Assembly (NCBI RefSeq): GCF_014641555.1
Contig: NZ_BMHY01000001.1
Coordinates: forward strand, 965,678 to 1,029,677
DNA from: Paenibacillus radicis (ex Gao et al. 2016)
Lineage (GTDB): Bacteria > Bacillota > Bacilli > Paenibacillales > Paenibacillaceae
Direction of reading: 5' to 3'
DNA length: 64,000 nucleotides
The position numbers and the translations under genes are program-made. Shown one piece after another: positions 9,915 through 19,578 of this stretch (position 1 is the first letter of the stretch; each line of letters opens with the position of its first letter). The notes under the pieces were generated by a model. The model was not told the DNA's origin, did not search any database, and worked only from the letters and a program-made list of their open reading frames with translations.

Positions 9915-12191
9915 ATGGCTAATTTGTTTAAAGGCATGGCGGCCGCAGCACTGGTGACTTCACTGCTGGTAACTTCGTTATCGATTGCAAAGCCGGAGAT
10001 AGCAGCTGCTGCAGGAGAAACGGTGAGCGTATGGCGCACGAATGAATCATTAACGGAAAAGCTGGCGCCCCAGAGCAACCTGACATTTGCAACGGACACA
10101 GCCTCGAGTACAAATACAATCTTTGTTGATGAAAATTCGACGTTTCAGACGATTGACGGCTTTGGCGCATCTATTACAGACTCCTCTGGTTATCTGATGA
10201 ATCAGAAGCTTACAGCAGCCAATCGCAATACGCTGATGACGAATCTGTTCAGCCCGACAAGCGGGATCGGGATCAGCTGGCTTCGCCAGACGATGGGAGC
10301 ATCCGACTTCTCTCATGTAGGCAATTACAACTATAAGCCGACACCAACTTCGCCTTTCTCCATTGCGCAAGACGAGATTGATATTATTCCTCTACTGCAG
10401 CAGGCACGGACATTGAACAGCAATCTGAAGATTGTTGCCAGCCCATGGAGCCCCCCTGGCTGGATGAAAAACAATAATTCCATGCTTGGCGGAGATACAG
10501 CTACTTTGAAGCTAGAACATTATGGTGATCTTGCCACCTACTTTGTTAATTTCATCGATGCCTATGCGGCCAAAGGCGTGCCGATCTATGCCGTGACCCC
10601 TAATAACGAGCCGCGCTGGGCTTCAACAGGATATCCGGGTTTGTATATGACGCCGCAGGAACAGGCCAATTTCGTGAAAAATAATTTGGGTCCGGCGCTC
10701 AGCGGCAAAAACGTCAAAATTTTCGCCTTTGACCATAACTGGGATATCGATTTTGTTCCTGCTTACTATAGTGATTCGGCTGCCGCAAGCTACACTGCGG
10801 GTACCGCATGGCATTGCTACGGCGGCGAAGCGACGATTATGTCCACCATGCATTACTTGTTCCCGGCCAAGGACACCTATGAGACCGAATGTACAGGCGG
10901 TACTTGGACGGATACCACAACGGGACAGTTTGACGTGGATATGAAAAACTTGACGAAGACGCTTCGTCACTGGTCCAAAAACTTTATTGCATGGAATATG
11001 GCACTGGATACAGCTAATGGTCCAACAAATGGCGGCTGCACAACCTGTACAGGACTGGTTACGATTAACCAAGGGACAGGTGCAGTAACATATGGACCTT
11101 CGTATTATGCAATGGGCCACCTCAGTAAATATATCGTTCCAGGAGCGGTACGTATCGCTTCCACCGGCTATGCCAATGGCATTCATAACCTGGCAGCGAA
11201 AAATCCGGACGGCAGCAAAGTGCTTGTCGCTTACAATGAAACGACTTCTAACAATACCTTTAAAGTGAAATGGGGCGGCCAGTCTTTTACTTACACGCTG
11301 CCTGGCAAATCTGCCGTAACCTTCAAATGGTCCGGAACGCAGTCGACAACACAAACGATTATTCCGAACACGTACGGGTTGAAGGCCTCGGCATATAACG
11401 AAGCATTCTCGATCAAACCGGAAGCAACAAGTGATACAGGCGGAGGCCTGGATATCGGCAATGCATCCAACGGCAGCTGGATTATGTTCAAAAATGTAGA
11501 TTTGAACGGGGTAACAGGCGTCAGCGCACGCGTTGCAAACGGTTATACAACCGCAACATCACTTGAGATTCGTACAGGAAGCCCGACAGGAGCGCTGCTC
11601 GGAACGGTGCCTGTAGGCGGAACTGGCGGTTGGCAGACTTGGGCAACGAATAATGCAGCGTTGACCGGAGCAGGTGGTACACAGGATGTTTACGTCATCT
11701 ACAAAGGAGCTTTAAACCTGAATGGCATTAGCTTTACGGCATCCTCTTCAACGGCGAATCTGCTGCTTAATCCGGGATTCGAAGCAGGAAGCTTGAGCAA
11801 TTGGAGTGAATGGCGTCCGGCAGGCCAAGCCGTTGCGCAAAGCGCAGATACAGATACTCCGCGTACAGGCTCCTATAAGCTGACGCACTTCGCAGCAACC
11901 GCTTATCAGCAAACCACTTTCCAAGCCGTATCGGTGCCTAACGGTACGTACAAAGCATCGGTATGGGTCCGCTCCAGCGGCGGACAAAGCGCCCTGCGTC
12001 TGGAAGCAAGCAACTATGGCGGAGCTATTCTTTACAGCACGAACTTGACTACTGGTTCGACAGGTACTTGGGTGGAGCTTGTGATCGATAATATTAATGT
12101 AACGACAGGCACGATTACGGTCGGGGTTCACTCCAATGCCGCAGCAGGCAATTGGGCTGCATTTGATGACTTCACGTTAATTAAAAAATAA
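9915..12191 (+). CDS. Secreted GH30 glycoside hydrolase with CBM6 and a C-terminal binding module
   Basis: A 758-residue secreted enzyme. The signal peptide runs to about residue 32 (AAAA-GE). A GH30 barrel follows with SPWSPPGWMK, acid/base Glu232 in NNEP and nucleophile Glu325 in ETECTGG, then a beta-sandwich to about residue 475. A CBM6-like module comes next (from KASAYNEAFS, about 490-615), then a CBM4/9-type jelly roll (LLNPGFEAG to the end). ATG at 9915 is preferred over an in-frame TTG 30 bases upstream because AAAGGAGG sits directly before it. It probably cuts a polymer outside the cell and feeds the importer encoded just before it. Confidence 0.9.
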   Translation: MANLFKGMAAAALVTSLLVTSLSIAKPEIAAAAGETVSVWRTNESLTEKLAPQSNLTFATDTASSTNTIFVDENSTFQTIDGFGASITDSSGYLMNQKLTAANRNTLMTNLFSPTSGIGISWLRQTMGASDFSHVGNYNYKPTPTSPFSIAQDEIDIIPLLQQARTLNSNLKIVASPWSPPGWMKNNNSMLGGDTATLKLEHYGDLATYFVNFIDAYAAKGVPIYAVTPNNEPRWASTGYPGLYMTPQEQANFVKNNLGPALSGKNVKIFAFDHNWDIDFVPAYYSDSAAASYTAGTAWHCYGGEATIMSTMHYLFPAKDTYETECTGGTWTDTTTGQFDVDMKNLTKTLRHWSKNFIAWNMALDTANGPTNGGCTTCTGLVTINQGTGAVTYGPSYYAMGHLSKYIVPGAVRIASTGYANGIHNLAAKNPDGSKVLVAYNETTSNNTFKVKWGGQSFTYTLPGKSAVTFKWSGTQSTTQTIIPNTYGLKASAYNEAFSIKPEATSDTGGGLDIGNASNGSWIMFKNVDLNGVTGVSARVANGYTTATSLEIRTGSPTGALLGTVPVGGTGGWQTWATNNAALTGAGGTQDVYVIYKGALNLNGISFTASSSTANLLLNPGFEAGSLSNWSEWRPAGQAVAQSADTDTPRTGSYKLTHFAATAYQQTTFQAVSVPNGTYKASVWVRSSGGQSALRLEASNYGGAILYSTNLTTGSTGTWVELVIDNINVTTGTITVGVHSNAAAGNWAAFDDFTLIKK

Positions 12192-12199
12192 TAAAAAAA

Positions 12200-12231
12200 G
12201 CAGCTGATTCTCATGAATCGGCTGTTTTTTT
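12200..12231 (+). terminator. Terminator of the GH30/importer operon
   Basis: CAGCTGATTC-TCAT-GAATCGGCTG forms a 10-bp stem with one G-T pair, followed by seven T. It marks the end of the glycan locus. Confidence 0.9.
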
Positions 12232-12376
12232 CTGTTCCGTTTTTGAGAGATAATCAGCAAAGGATGGACGAACGGACTTTCACACAGAATGGTATTCCAT
12301 AAATGGGTTATGCTAACAAAACAAATTAAGGAATGGGCTGTAACTTGTAATGCTAAGCTGACAGGGGGAGTGCATT

Positions 12377-13924
12377 ATGGCTAAGGGAGAAAACATTCAT
12401 AGGAATGACGCATTGCCAGAGCAGCAATTAAATCCCTCGCTTTACCAAAATGAAGCCTATTTGAAAGAGATTTTTCAAAACTGCTCGGATGTCGTATTTC
12501 GTCCTCTCCATATCGAAGGCAGAATGCATGTGCTGATCATTTATGTAAATGGTTTGGTGGACACAAAAGGATTAGAAGAGATGCTCCTGCAGCCAATTCT
12601 CACAGCATGGCATAATCCAGAGCTGGACAAGCTTTCTTATTTTAAAGAGTTAATTGCTCAGCAGGCGCTCGCAATCAGGCAAACTGCTCTGGTTAACGAT
12701 ATTTCACAAATCGTAAAGGGAGTTCTAAATGGACAAATTGCCCTGCTTACCGAGGGAGAAACAGAAGCGCTGCTTGGCAACATGTGTGAGTATGAGAAAC
12801 GCCCGATCGGGGAACCGGGTACGGAATCCGTCGTTCGAGGTCCAAGAGAAGGGTTCACGGAATCGATATCTACCAATATAACGCTAATACGTCGCAGAAT
12901 GCGCAGCTCAAAGCTGAAATTCGAAATGACCACTGTTGGTGAGATGTCGCAAACCGGGATGTCCATCGCCTATATTGAGGGGATTGTCAAACCCGGCATA
13001 TTGCAGGAAGTACGCAAGAGGATTAATGGCATAAAGACGGATGCCATATTAGACTCGGGATATATTGAGGAATTTATCGAAGATACGCCGCATTCGCCTT
13101 TTCCTTTAGTTCAAAATACGGAGCGTCCGGATGTTGTTGTTGCGAGCTTGCTGGAGGGCAGAATTGCGATAATGGTTGACGGCACGCCCTTTGTGCTTAT
13201 CGTTCCGATGACCATCTGGTCTGCGATCCATGCCGCTGAGGACTACTATGAGCATTTTATTTATACAAGCGGGATTCGATTACTGCGCTTTATACTGCTA
13301 AGTGTTTCCTTTCTTCTTCCGTCTCTTTATGTCGCGACCTCAACCTTTCACCCTCAGCTTATTCCAGAGGCACTGCTGTTAACAATCGCTGCCGCTCGTG
13401 AAAATGTTCCTTTTCCGACTGTAGTGGAAACGCTTCTAATGGAAGTTATTTTTGAAGCACTGCGTGAAGCGGGAATTCGGCTGCCTAAGCCGGTTGGCTC
13501 TGCTGTAAGCATGGTTGGGGGGCTTGTTCTTGGAGAATCTGCAGTGCGTGCAGGGATCGTATCAGCGCCTACAGTAATTGTGGTTGCTTTTACCGGGATT
13601 GCATCGTTCTCTTTACCTCGATACAATCTGGGATTAGCATTTCGGTTGTTGCGCTTTCCGCTCTTACTGCTAGCTGGCAGCTTGGGCATTTACGGAGTGG
13701 GTTTTGGAGTTATTGCACTCATTATCCATTTAGTAAATCTCACCTCGTTTGGAGTTCCCTACTTAGCGCCTGTTGCCCCTAACTTATCCAGCAATATGAA
13801 AGATATTTTTATTCGTATGCCTCGTTGGACCATGAATAAAAGGCCTGCCTTTCTAGTTGATGAGAACATGGTTCGTACACCGGCAGGGCAAGATCCCGCT
13901 CAGAATAAAGAGAGCCGAAAATAA
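12377..13924 (+). CDS. GerA-type germinant receptor A subunit (GerKA-like)
   Basis: A 515-residue spore germination protein. The N-terminal soluble domain (residues 1-290) carries family motifs such as GPREGFTE and NITLIRRRM. The C-terminal half has several membrane helices with SFLLPSLYVA. A subunits work with B and C subunits in the spore inner membrane to sense nutrients. AGGGGGAG precedes the ATG. It is the first gene of a three-gene operon in A-B-C order. Confidence 0.93.
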   Translation: MAKGENIHRNDALPEQQLNPSLYQNEAYLKEIFQNCSDVVFRPLHIEGRMHVLIIYVNGLVDTKGLEEMLLQPILTAWHNPELDKLSYFKELIAQQALAIRQTALVNDISQIVKGVLNGQIALLTEGETEALLGNMCEYEKRPIGEPGTESVVRGPREGFTESISTNITLIRRRMRSSKLKFEMTTVGEMSQTGMSIAYIEGIVKPGILQEVRKRINGIKTDAILDSGYIEEFIEDTPHSPFPLVQNTERPDVVVASLLEGRIAIMVDGTPFVLIVPMTIWSAIHAAEDYYEHFIYTSGIRLLRFILLSVSFLLPSLYVATSTFHPQLIPEALLLTIAAARENVPFPTVVETLLMEVIFEALREAGIRLPKPVGSAVSMVGGLVLGESAVRAGIVSAPTVIVVAFTGIASFSLPRYNLGLAFRLLRFPLLLLAGSLGIYGVGFGVIALIIHLVNLTSFGVPYLAPVAPNLSSNMKDIFIRMPRWTMNKRPAFLVDENMVRTPAGQDPAQNKESRK

Positions 13925-13967
13925 AGCTAGGGTGCTAAGTAACATCAAAGGGAGGGGAATAGTTGAG

Positions 13968-15074
13968 ATGCAAATATCTGGAAGGCAGTTGTTTTGGCTC
14001 GTTTTCAGTATCGAGATTGTACTGACAATGCTGTATGCGGTATCTGCCGCAGCGATAGAAGCGAATCAAGATGCATGGATTTCCATGCTGCTTGCCGGAC
14101 TCATGGGATTCGGAATTGTATTCCTGATTGTAAAATTGAGCATGAGGTATCCTCAGCAAACCTTTGTACAATACAGTCAGACGATTTTGGGCAAATGGGG
14201 GGGCAAAATCGTTATTTTACCTTACTTTATCATGTGGGTGTATTTGAATAGCATGGCGCTGCGTAATTCCGCGGATTTCGTCTACTTAACCTTGTTTACG
14301 AAAACACCGTTATACGTCATTATGGTAACCTTGCTTATCCTTGTTATCTATGTGATTTTCGTTGGAGGGCTGGCTGGCATTGCTCGCTGCGGGGAGCTGA
14401 TGGGCCCCATCATTTTAGTCGTTATTTTGGGTACATGCATGCTCAGTATCAATCATTTGGACTGGCATCATTTGACACCCGTATTCGTAGACAGCGGTTG
14501 GAAGAACATCATGCAGGGATCGATTTCGGGCGTTGCATTCTATGGCGACATCATTATGTTCACTATGATTTTTGCTTTTATGTCCAATTCGAAGCAAGCA
14601 TTATCGGTAACGATGTGGGGAATGGCTCTTACAGCTGTGTTGGTTGTGGCAGCTTCAATGATGGTTATTATGACATTTGGGTCTATTTTACCTACGCGTA
14701 TGTGGGCGCCTTTTTTTGGGATGACCCGGTTTATATCGGTTCTTGGATTTATTCAGAATGTCGATATTCTTTTCGTTATTATTTGGCTGTTTTCCGCTTT
14801 TATCAAACTTTCGTTATTTCTATTTATAACTGTGTATGGTACTGCCCAATGGCTGAACATAAAAAACTGGCGAATCTTATTATGGGTTTTTGCTCCAATT
14901 ACACTAGTACTTGCGCTGCTGCCTCAGAATGCGACGGCTCCTATAAAAGAATATGTCCAGCATTTCTGGATTCCGTTTGTCATACCGGTCAATGTGATAG
15001 GCATTCCGCTGTTATTATGGCTGGTTTCCGTTATACGCGGCAAGAGTATGCAGAGAAAGGATGAGTTTAATTAA
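13968..15074 (+). CDS. GerA-type germinant receptor B subunit (spore germination permease)
   Basis: A 368-residue protein with about ten membrane helices, of the APC-superfamily spore germination permease group (MQISGRQLFWLVFSIEIVL start). The B subunit is thought to bind the germinant. ATG 13968 is chosen because AAGGGAGGGG lies 10 bases before it; the frame is open further up into the A gene but without a better site. Its end overlaps the C-subunit gene. Confidence 0.92.
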   Translation: MQISGRQLFWLVFSIEIVLTMLYAVSAAAIEANQDAWISMLLAGLMGFGIVFLIVKLSMRYPQQTFVQYSQTILGKWGGKIVILPYFIMWVYLNSMALRNSADFVYLTLFTKTPLYVIMVTLLILVIYVIFVGGLAGIARCGELMGPIILVVILGTCMLSINHLDWHHLTPVFVDSGWKNIMQGSISGVAFYGDIIMFTMIFAFMSNSKQALSVTMWGMALTAVLVVAASMMVIMTFGSILPTRMWAPFFGMTRFISVLGFIQNVDILFVIIWLFSAFIKLSLFLFITVYGTAQWLNIKNWRILLWVFAPITLVLALLPQNATAPIKEYVQHFWIPFVIPVNVIGIPLLLWLVSVIRGKSMQRKDEFN

Positions 15075-16227
15075 AGCGGGCATGCGATGGATGATTCTGA
15101 TCATTGTTGTATTACTCCTTACAGGATGCTGGGACCGCAGGGAGCTGAACAATCAAGCGCTCATATTTGCTTGGGGAATGGACTTGAAGGAGGATGGAAG
15201 TTACCTGGCTACAGCGCAGTTTCCGATCCCGCGAGAATTGGGAGATAGTGAATCTGCGGCCCGGAAAGCTTCATTCACCATTACGGGAAGCGGGAATAGT
15301 GTCTATGAAGCAGCTAAAGATCTTCAAACCAAAGTATCCCGGGCCTGGTTTGCCGGTCATCGGCGTGTCATTCTTATTGGTGAAAAACTAGCAAAGAAAG
15401 GGCTGTCCAACATCATTGATGAATATAGCCGCAACCCCATTGTTCGTCTGCGTACGGATATCCTTATTGTTAAGGGAGGAACGGCTGCGGAGCTATTATC
15501 TTTATCGTATCCATTGGAGCAGGTTCCGGCTAATGCTTTCTTTAGAATTCATGAGGCAGCAGGTACGACTCCCGATTTAACATTACTGAAGTTCTTAATG
15601 GCAAATGCTAGTGAGGAAAGCTGTCCGGTGTTGCCCGTTATCACAGCACAAAATGATTCAAATTCGAAGCTGAAGCTGTGGGGAACAGCCGTTTTTAACA
15701 AAGATACCAAACTAGTGAATTATTTGACCTTGAAGAAAGGCATGATAGTGGAATGGATTAAAGGAGAACTGGACGGTACAATTCGCACTGTCAAAATTCC
15801 TTCTGAAGAGGGAAATATGGTGGTAGAAATCAATCATTTATCGACTAAAGTTAAAACTTCTGCGGATGAGAATGATAACATTCGGATTCAAGTTGTGCTT
15901 GGCGCTAAAGGCGTTTTGAGAGAAAACAACACGCATCTCGACTTATTTCAAACGAAAAATATTAGTATGGTGCAGCAGTATATGAATGATCAAACCTCAA
16001 CTGAGGTCAAGCGTGTAATAAAGGAAATACAAGCGCGTGGAACTGATATCCTCGGATTTGGATTGTCGGTACACCGTCAACATCCTCAACAATGGAAAGT
16101 ATTGAAGGAGGAGTGGCCGCAGCATTTTCAACAAGCAAAGGTAGAGGTTGTGGTGAAAATCAATTTGGAGGAGTCAGGAATGACGGGACCTTCGATTGGT
16201 CAAAAGAAAAGTGAAATTCGATCTTAG
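15061..16227 (+). CDS. GerA-type germinant receptor C subunit, Ger(x)C lipoprotein
   Basis: A 388-residue lipoprotein with lipobox LTGC (Cys at about 22), followed by the family hallmark CWDRRELN. It overlaps the B-subunit gene by 14 bases, so translation is probably coupled. The C subunit is anchored on the outer face of the spore inner membrane. Length and order fit a complete receptor. Confidence 0.93.
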   Translation: MSLIKAGMRWMILIIVVLLLTGCWDRRELNNQALIFAWGMDLKEDGSYLATAQFPIPRELGDSESAARKASFTITGSGNSVYEAAKDLQTKVSRAWFAGHRRVILIGEKLAKKGLSNIIDEYSRNPIVRLRTDILIVKGGTAAELLSLSYPLEQVPANAFFRIHEAAGTTPDLTLLKFLMANASEESCPVLPVITAQNDSNSKLKLWGTAVFNKDTKLVNYLTLKKGMIVEWIKGELDGTIRTVKIPSEEGNMVVEINHLSTKVKTSADENDNIRIQVVLGAKGVLRENNTHLDLFQTKNISMVQQYMNDQTSTEVKRVIKEIQARGTDILGFGLSVHRQHPQQWKVLKEEWPQHFQQAKVEVVVKINLEESGMTGPSIGQKKSEIRS

Positions 16228-16417
16228 GCTCAGGTCTAAGTATGGGAAAGGGAGGAGGGGCCTGAGGGAGGCACCCTGTGAGCTTTTTCCATGCATGCAT
16301 GATCGAATTAGTGTTTAGTGTCAATCAAATCATTAAGGTGAATAATCATTCAAGAGATGGGTAATATAGGTCTAATTCAAGGTTGTAATAAGTGTATTAA
16401 ATGAAAGGAGTTAGAAC

Positions 16418-17026
16418 ATGAACTTAATTCAAACCTTTAGCATTCTCACTATTATTATGACTTCTGTAGCCATAATTTGCTTGATTATGTTACATGTGCT
16501 TCCAACGGGGTATACTCCAATTCGAGATGCCGTTAGTGATTATGGTGTCGGATCCTATCGTGGCTGGTTTTGGCTGCAAGTCGTTGCAGGCGGCCTGGCT
16601 TGTTTGTTTCTTGCGATTGCCCTAAGCCAACTGCGTCCTTTTACTCCAACGAACGTTGTCATTGCTCTGCTCGTGACCACAGTGTCGCGGATTCTCCTGC
16701 CCTTTTTCGCTACTGACCAAGGAGGCAGTCGATTTCAGACGATACAAGGGAGTATCCACATGATTTTGGCCGTTTTCAACTTCGGAGGACTTGTGTGGGC
16801 AGCAAAAGCACTGTGGGCGACACTAAGTCATTACCCTGTCTGGCAAGACGCTGAAAGCCTGCTCAATATTTTAGCGAGTGTCATGTTATGGTGTGTTATT
16901 GCCGTCGTGGTGGGGCTCGTAATCCCTTGGTTTAAAAATTTCTTCGGGCTATTCGAGCGTTTGTTCTTACTCTCCACCTACCTCTGGTTCTTCTTTATTT
17001 CAATCGAACTCGTAAGGTTGGGATAA
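16418..17026 (+). CDS. DUF998-type membrane protein
   Basis: A 202-residue protein with about six hydrophobic helices and the early motif PIRDAVSDYGVGSYRGW, which fits the DUF998 family. Function is unknown. ATG follows ATGAAAGGAG. It stands alone between the germination operon and the second sensor-regulator. Confidence 0.75.
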   Translation: MNLIQTFSILTIIMTSVAIICLIMLHVLPTGYTPIRDAVSDYGVGSYRGWFWLQVVAGGLACLFLAIALSQLRPFTPTNVVIALLVTTVSRILLPFFATDQGGSRFQTIQGSIHMILAVFNFGGLVWAAKALWATLSHYPVWQDAESLLNILASVMLWCVIAVVVGLVIPWFKNFFGLFERLFLLSTYLWFFFISIELVRLG

Positions 17027-17125
17027 AGTTCAAAGCTAGAGAAAGCGGCTCATCCTGATTTAATAAACGAAGTTTAAAAATTTACAGACGGGGTAGTTTT
17101 TAAGGCTCATATGAATGAATTTCTG

Positions 17126-17154
17126 TTGACAATTACACCTCGCCCCGATACGAT
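17126..17154 (+). promoter_or_regulatory. Sigma-A-type promoter
   Basis: TTGACA, a 17-bp spacer and TACGAT lie about 80 bp before the sensor-regulator start. It is a good match to the housekeeping consensus. Confidence 0.65.
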
Positions 17155-17234
17155 GCTGTTAGTTATTAAAGTCTAGAAAGAGAAATGCCGCAAGGCTTTT
17201 GTACGTGTTTTTTAGGAAGGGGGAAACTATAAAT

Positions 17235-19433
17235 ATGAATCAAGTCATCAACAAACATGTTTGGTTTATACGTCTTCTGGTTCCTTATATGTTATTTTTG
17301 TTTCTTGCTCTCACACTTGGCTGGTTAATATACAATAATACGCTTGACCTGCTTGATAATGAAGCGAGAAGAAATAACCTGCATATGCTTGAACAGGTCA
17401 AAACGACGCTGGATGGAAGATTTACTGAAATCGACACGATTGTAAAGAAAGCGGCTAACGATCCTAAGCTTCTTCGTTTTCAGCAAGTTAAAGAGCCATT
17501 CGAAGGAACGAATACGTATAAACTGCTCGCAACACAAAAGGATCTTTATAATTTCAGTATTTTTAACAAATTTATTGTGAATTACATGATTTATTATCGG
17601 AATAGCGATATCGTAATTTCACCTTCCCAATTGTACCAAGCGGATCAATTTTATAAGCAAGTGCTAAATTATGACGATATGAGCTACGAACAGTGGCATC
17701 AGTTATTTTTTGAAGGGGAGAATAGTAAGCGCTTTCTTCCGGCTGCAGATGCGCTCTACCTTCACAAGTCAAAATCGATTATCACCTACAGCTACCCCTT
17801 AGGTCTCATTCCCAGCTTATCTCAAGGAAGCATTGTCGTTCTTATTGACAACAACGAGATCTTGAAGCTTCTAAGCGGACTGGACATTAAGGACGGCGGC
17901 TGGGCTTATATCGCGGACGATAAAGGTAATATTATTTCTTCGACGGGTGAATACAACAAGCTGGACCTTTCAATGTTTAGTCAGAATAAAGGATTCATTA
18001 CCGAGTCGCAGCAAACGGGGCAGAAAATGATAACGTATGTTCATTCCTCTGCAAACGGATGGTATTACGTGCTTGCTCAATCTCCACATGTCGTGCTTGA
18101 GAAAGTAAATTACGTCAAACGAATCACTTTTGGCTTTACGTTGGCTTTTTTGGTGATTGGAGTCGTTGTGGCTTACTTCTTTACCTCGCGTAATAGCCGA
18201 AAAGTATCGCATGTTCTTAACAACAATCAGGCGCTTCAAGAAGAAATAGAAAAGCAGGCTCCTTTACTGAGAGCAACCTTCTTTGAACGGCTATTGAAAG
18301 GCGAGCTTGTGTCAGGACATGAAATGGAGGCTATGCTGAAGCGTCAGCATTTATCAGCGCAAATTAGTTCCTCCGCCGTAGTGATCGTGCAATTCTCTCC
18401 TGCTAATCACTATGAAGAAGGGGACCAATTGAAGGAATTAGACCGTCAGCGGGTCATAATCAAGGAGACGCTTCGGGCGAATAATCAATTTCCTATTCAT
18501 TATCATGATGTAGCTGAGGATAAAATTGCATTGTTGTTTCTGGAAACAGATATAGATTCAGATGCTTGCAAACAAAAAATTCGATTTGTTGCAAAAGAAT
18601 TAACGGATGCTATGCTTCAACAGTTCCAGATTACGCTGAACATCGCCGCAGGCGGGGTGTACGAGTCACTGCTTGACTTATCCCGATCCTATGGGGAGGC
18701 CAAGCATGCCTTGCATTTTTCGTTAAGATTGCAGCAGCAAGGTATTGTTTGGTTCAGCGAGCTTCCTCAGCAATCAGATGTCCATTATTATCCGGGCGAA
18801 CTCGAAACACGGCTGATGAACCATGCGAAAAATGGTGATGTGGATGAGGTAAACCTGTTGTTAAACGATATTTATGAACGGAATTTCGTTCAGCGCAATT
18901 TGTCACCTTCGATTCAAAGGCTGCTTATTTACGATATGGCAAGCAGTCTATTGAAGCTAAACGATCAGTTGTCTCTGGAGAACGAGACGGATATTTTATC
19001 CTTGCTCGGCAAAGCCGACAATTCCGACGACCTGGCAGCAGTCTTTCGGTTCTCCCAGCGTTTATATGGCGACATTTGCGAATGGATGCTTGAGAGAAAG
19101 ATGCGTTCGAATGTCAAGTTGCTCGAGAACATCCTTCACTATCTCCACACGATGTATAGGAATGCCGATTTGAATTTGGATACAGTCGCGGATCAAGCAG
19201 GAATTTCTAAGGTTTATCTGTCTCAATTATTTAAGGAGAAAACCGGCAGCAATTTTTCGGATTATTTGGAGAGCTTGCGTATGGAGCAATCAAGGAAACT
19301 TCTATCGGACACCACATTATCTGTCAATGAGATCGCTGTTCAAACGGGCTATAATTCCACGAACTCGTTTTGCCGGGCTTTCAAGCGAATTAACGGGATA
19401 AGCCCGACGGCATACCGGAATTTTACACTCTAA
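17235..19433 (+). CDS. Membrane-anchored AraC-family sensor-regulator
   Basis: A 732-residue protein. Transmembrane helices near residues 13-35 and 300-322 enclose an extracellular sensor domain of the Cache type. The C-terminal 100 residues are an AraC DNA-binding domain (NLDTVADQAGISKVYLSQLF, then SVNEIAVQTGYNSTNSFCRAF). ATG 17235 is chosen over a TTG 36 bases upstream because AGGAAGGGGG precedes it. It has the same architecture as the 3861 gene and likewise precedes an ABC sugar importer, which it probably controls. Confidence 0.88.
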   Translation: MNQVINKHVWFIRLLVPYMLFLFLALTLGWLIYNNTLDLLDNEARRNNLHMLEQVKTTLDGRFTEIDTIVKKAANDPKLLRFQQVKEPFEGTNTYKLLATQKDLYNFSIFNKFIVNYMIYYRNSDIVISPSQLYQADQFYKQVLNYDDMSYEQWHQLFFEGENSKRFLPAADALYLHKSKSIITYSYPLGLIPSLSQGSIVVLIDNNEILKLLSGLDIKDGGWAYIADDKGNIISSTGEYNKLDLSMFSQNKGFITESQQTGQKMITYVHSSANGWYYVLAQSPHVVLEKVNYVKRITFGFTLAFLVIGVVVAYFFTSRNSRKVSHVLNNNQALQEEIEKQAPLLRATFFERLLKGELVSGHEMEAMLKRQHLSAQISSSAVVIVQFSPANHYEEGDQLKELDRQRVIIKETLRANNQFPIHYHDVAEDKIALLFLETDIDSDACKQKIRFVAKELTDAMLQQFQITLNIAAGGVYESLLDLSRSYGEAKHALHFSLRLQQQGIVWFSELPQQSDVHYYPGELETRLMNHAKNGDVDEVNLLLNDIYERNFVQRNLSPSIQRLLIYDMASSLLKLNDQLSLENETDILSLLGKADNSDDLAAVFRFSQRLYGDICEWMLERKMRSNVKLLENILHYLHTMYRNADLNLDTVADQAGISKVYLSQLFKEKTGSNFSDYLESLRMEQSRKLLSDTTLSVNEIAVQTGYNSTNSFCRAFKRINGISPTAYRNFTL

Positions 19434-19578
19434 TGACCGCTATTTCTTAATCGTTGTATAACCGATTAGCAAGTGAATAAAGCCAAATGATAACAAAAGT
19501 ATACAACAATATGGAGTGTTGATATCATAATTCGCCCCCTCCCGGTAAAGTGAAAACAAACGAGAGGGGGTGAAAAAA

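Noticed and set aside
10623..11354. 243-codon open frame on the minus strand inside the secreted GH30 gene
   Set aside because: It is antisense to a well-supported gene, has no ribosome site and its residues do not look like a protein family.
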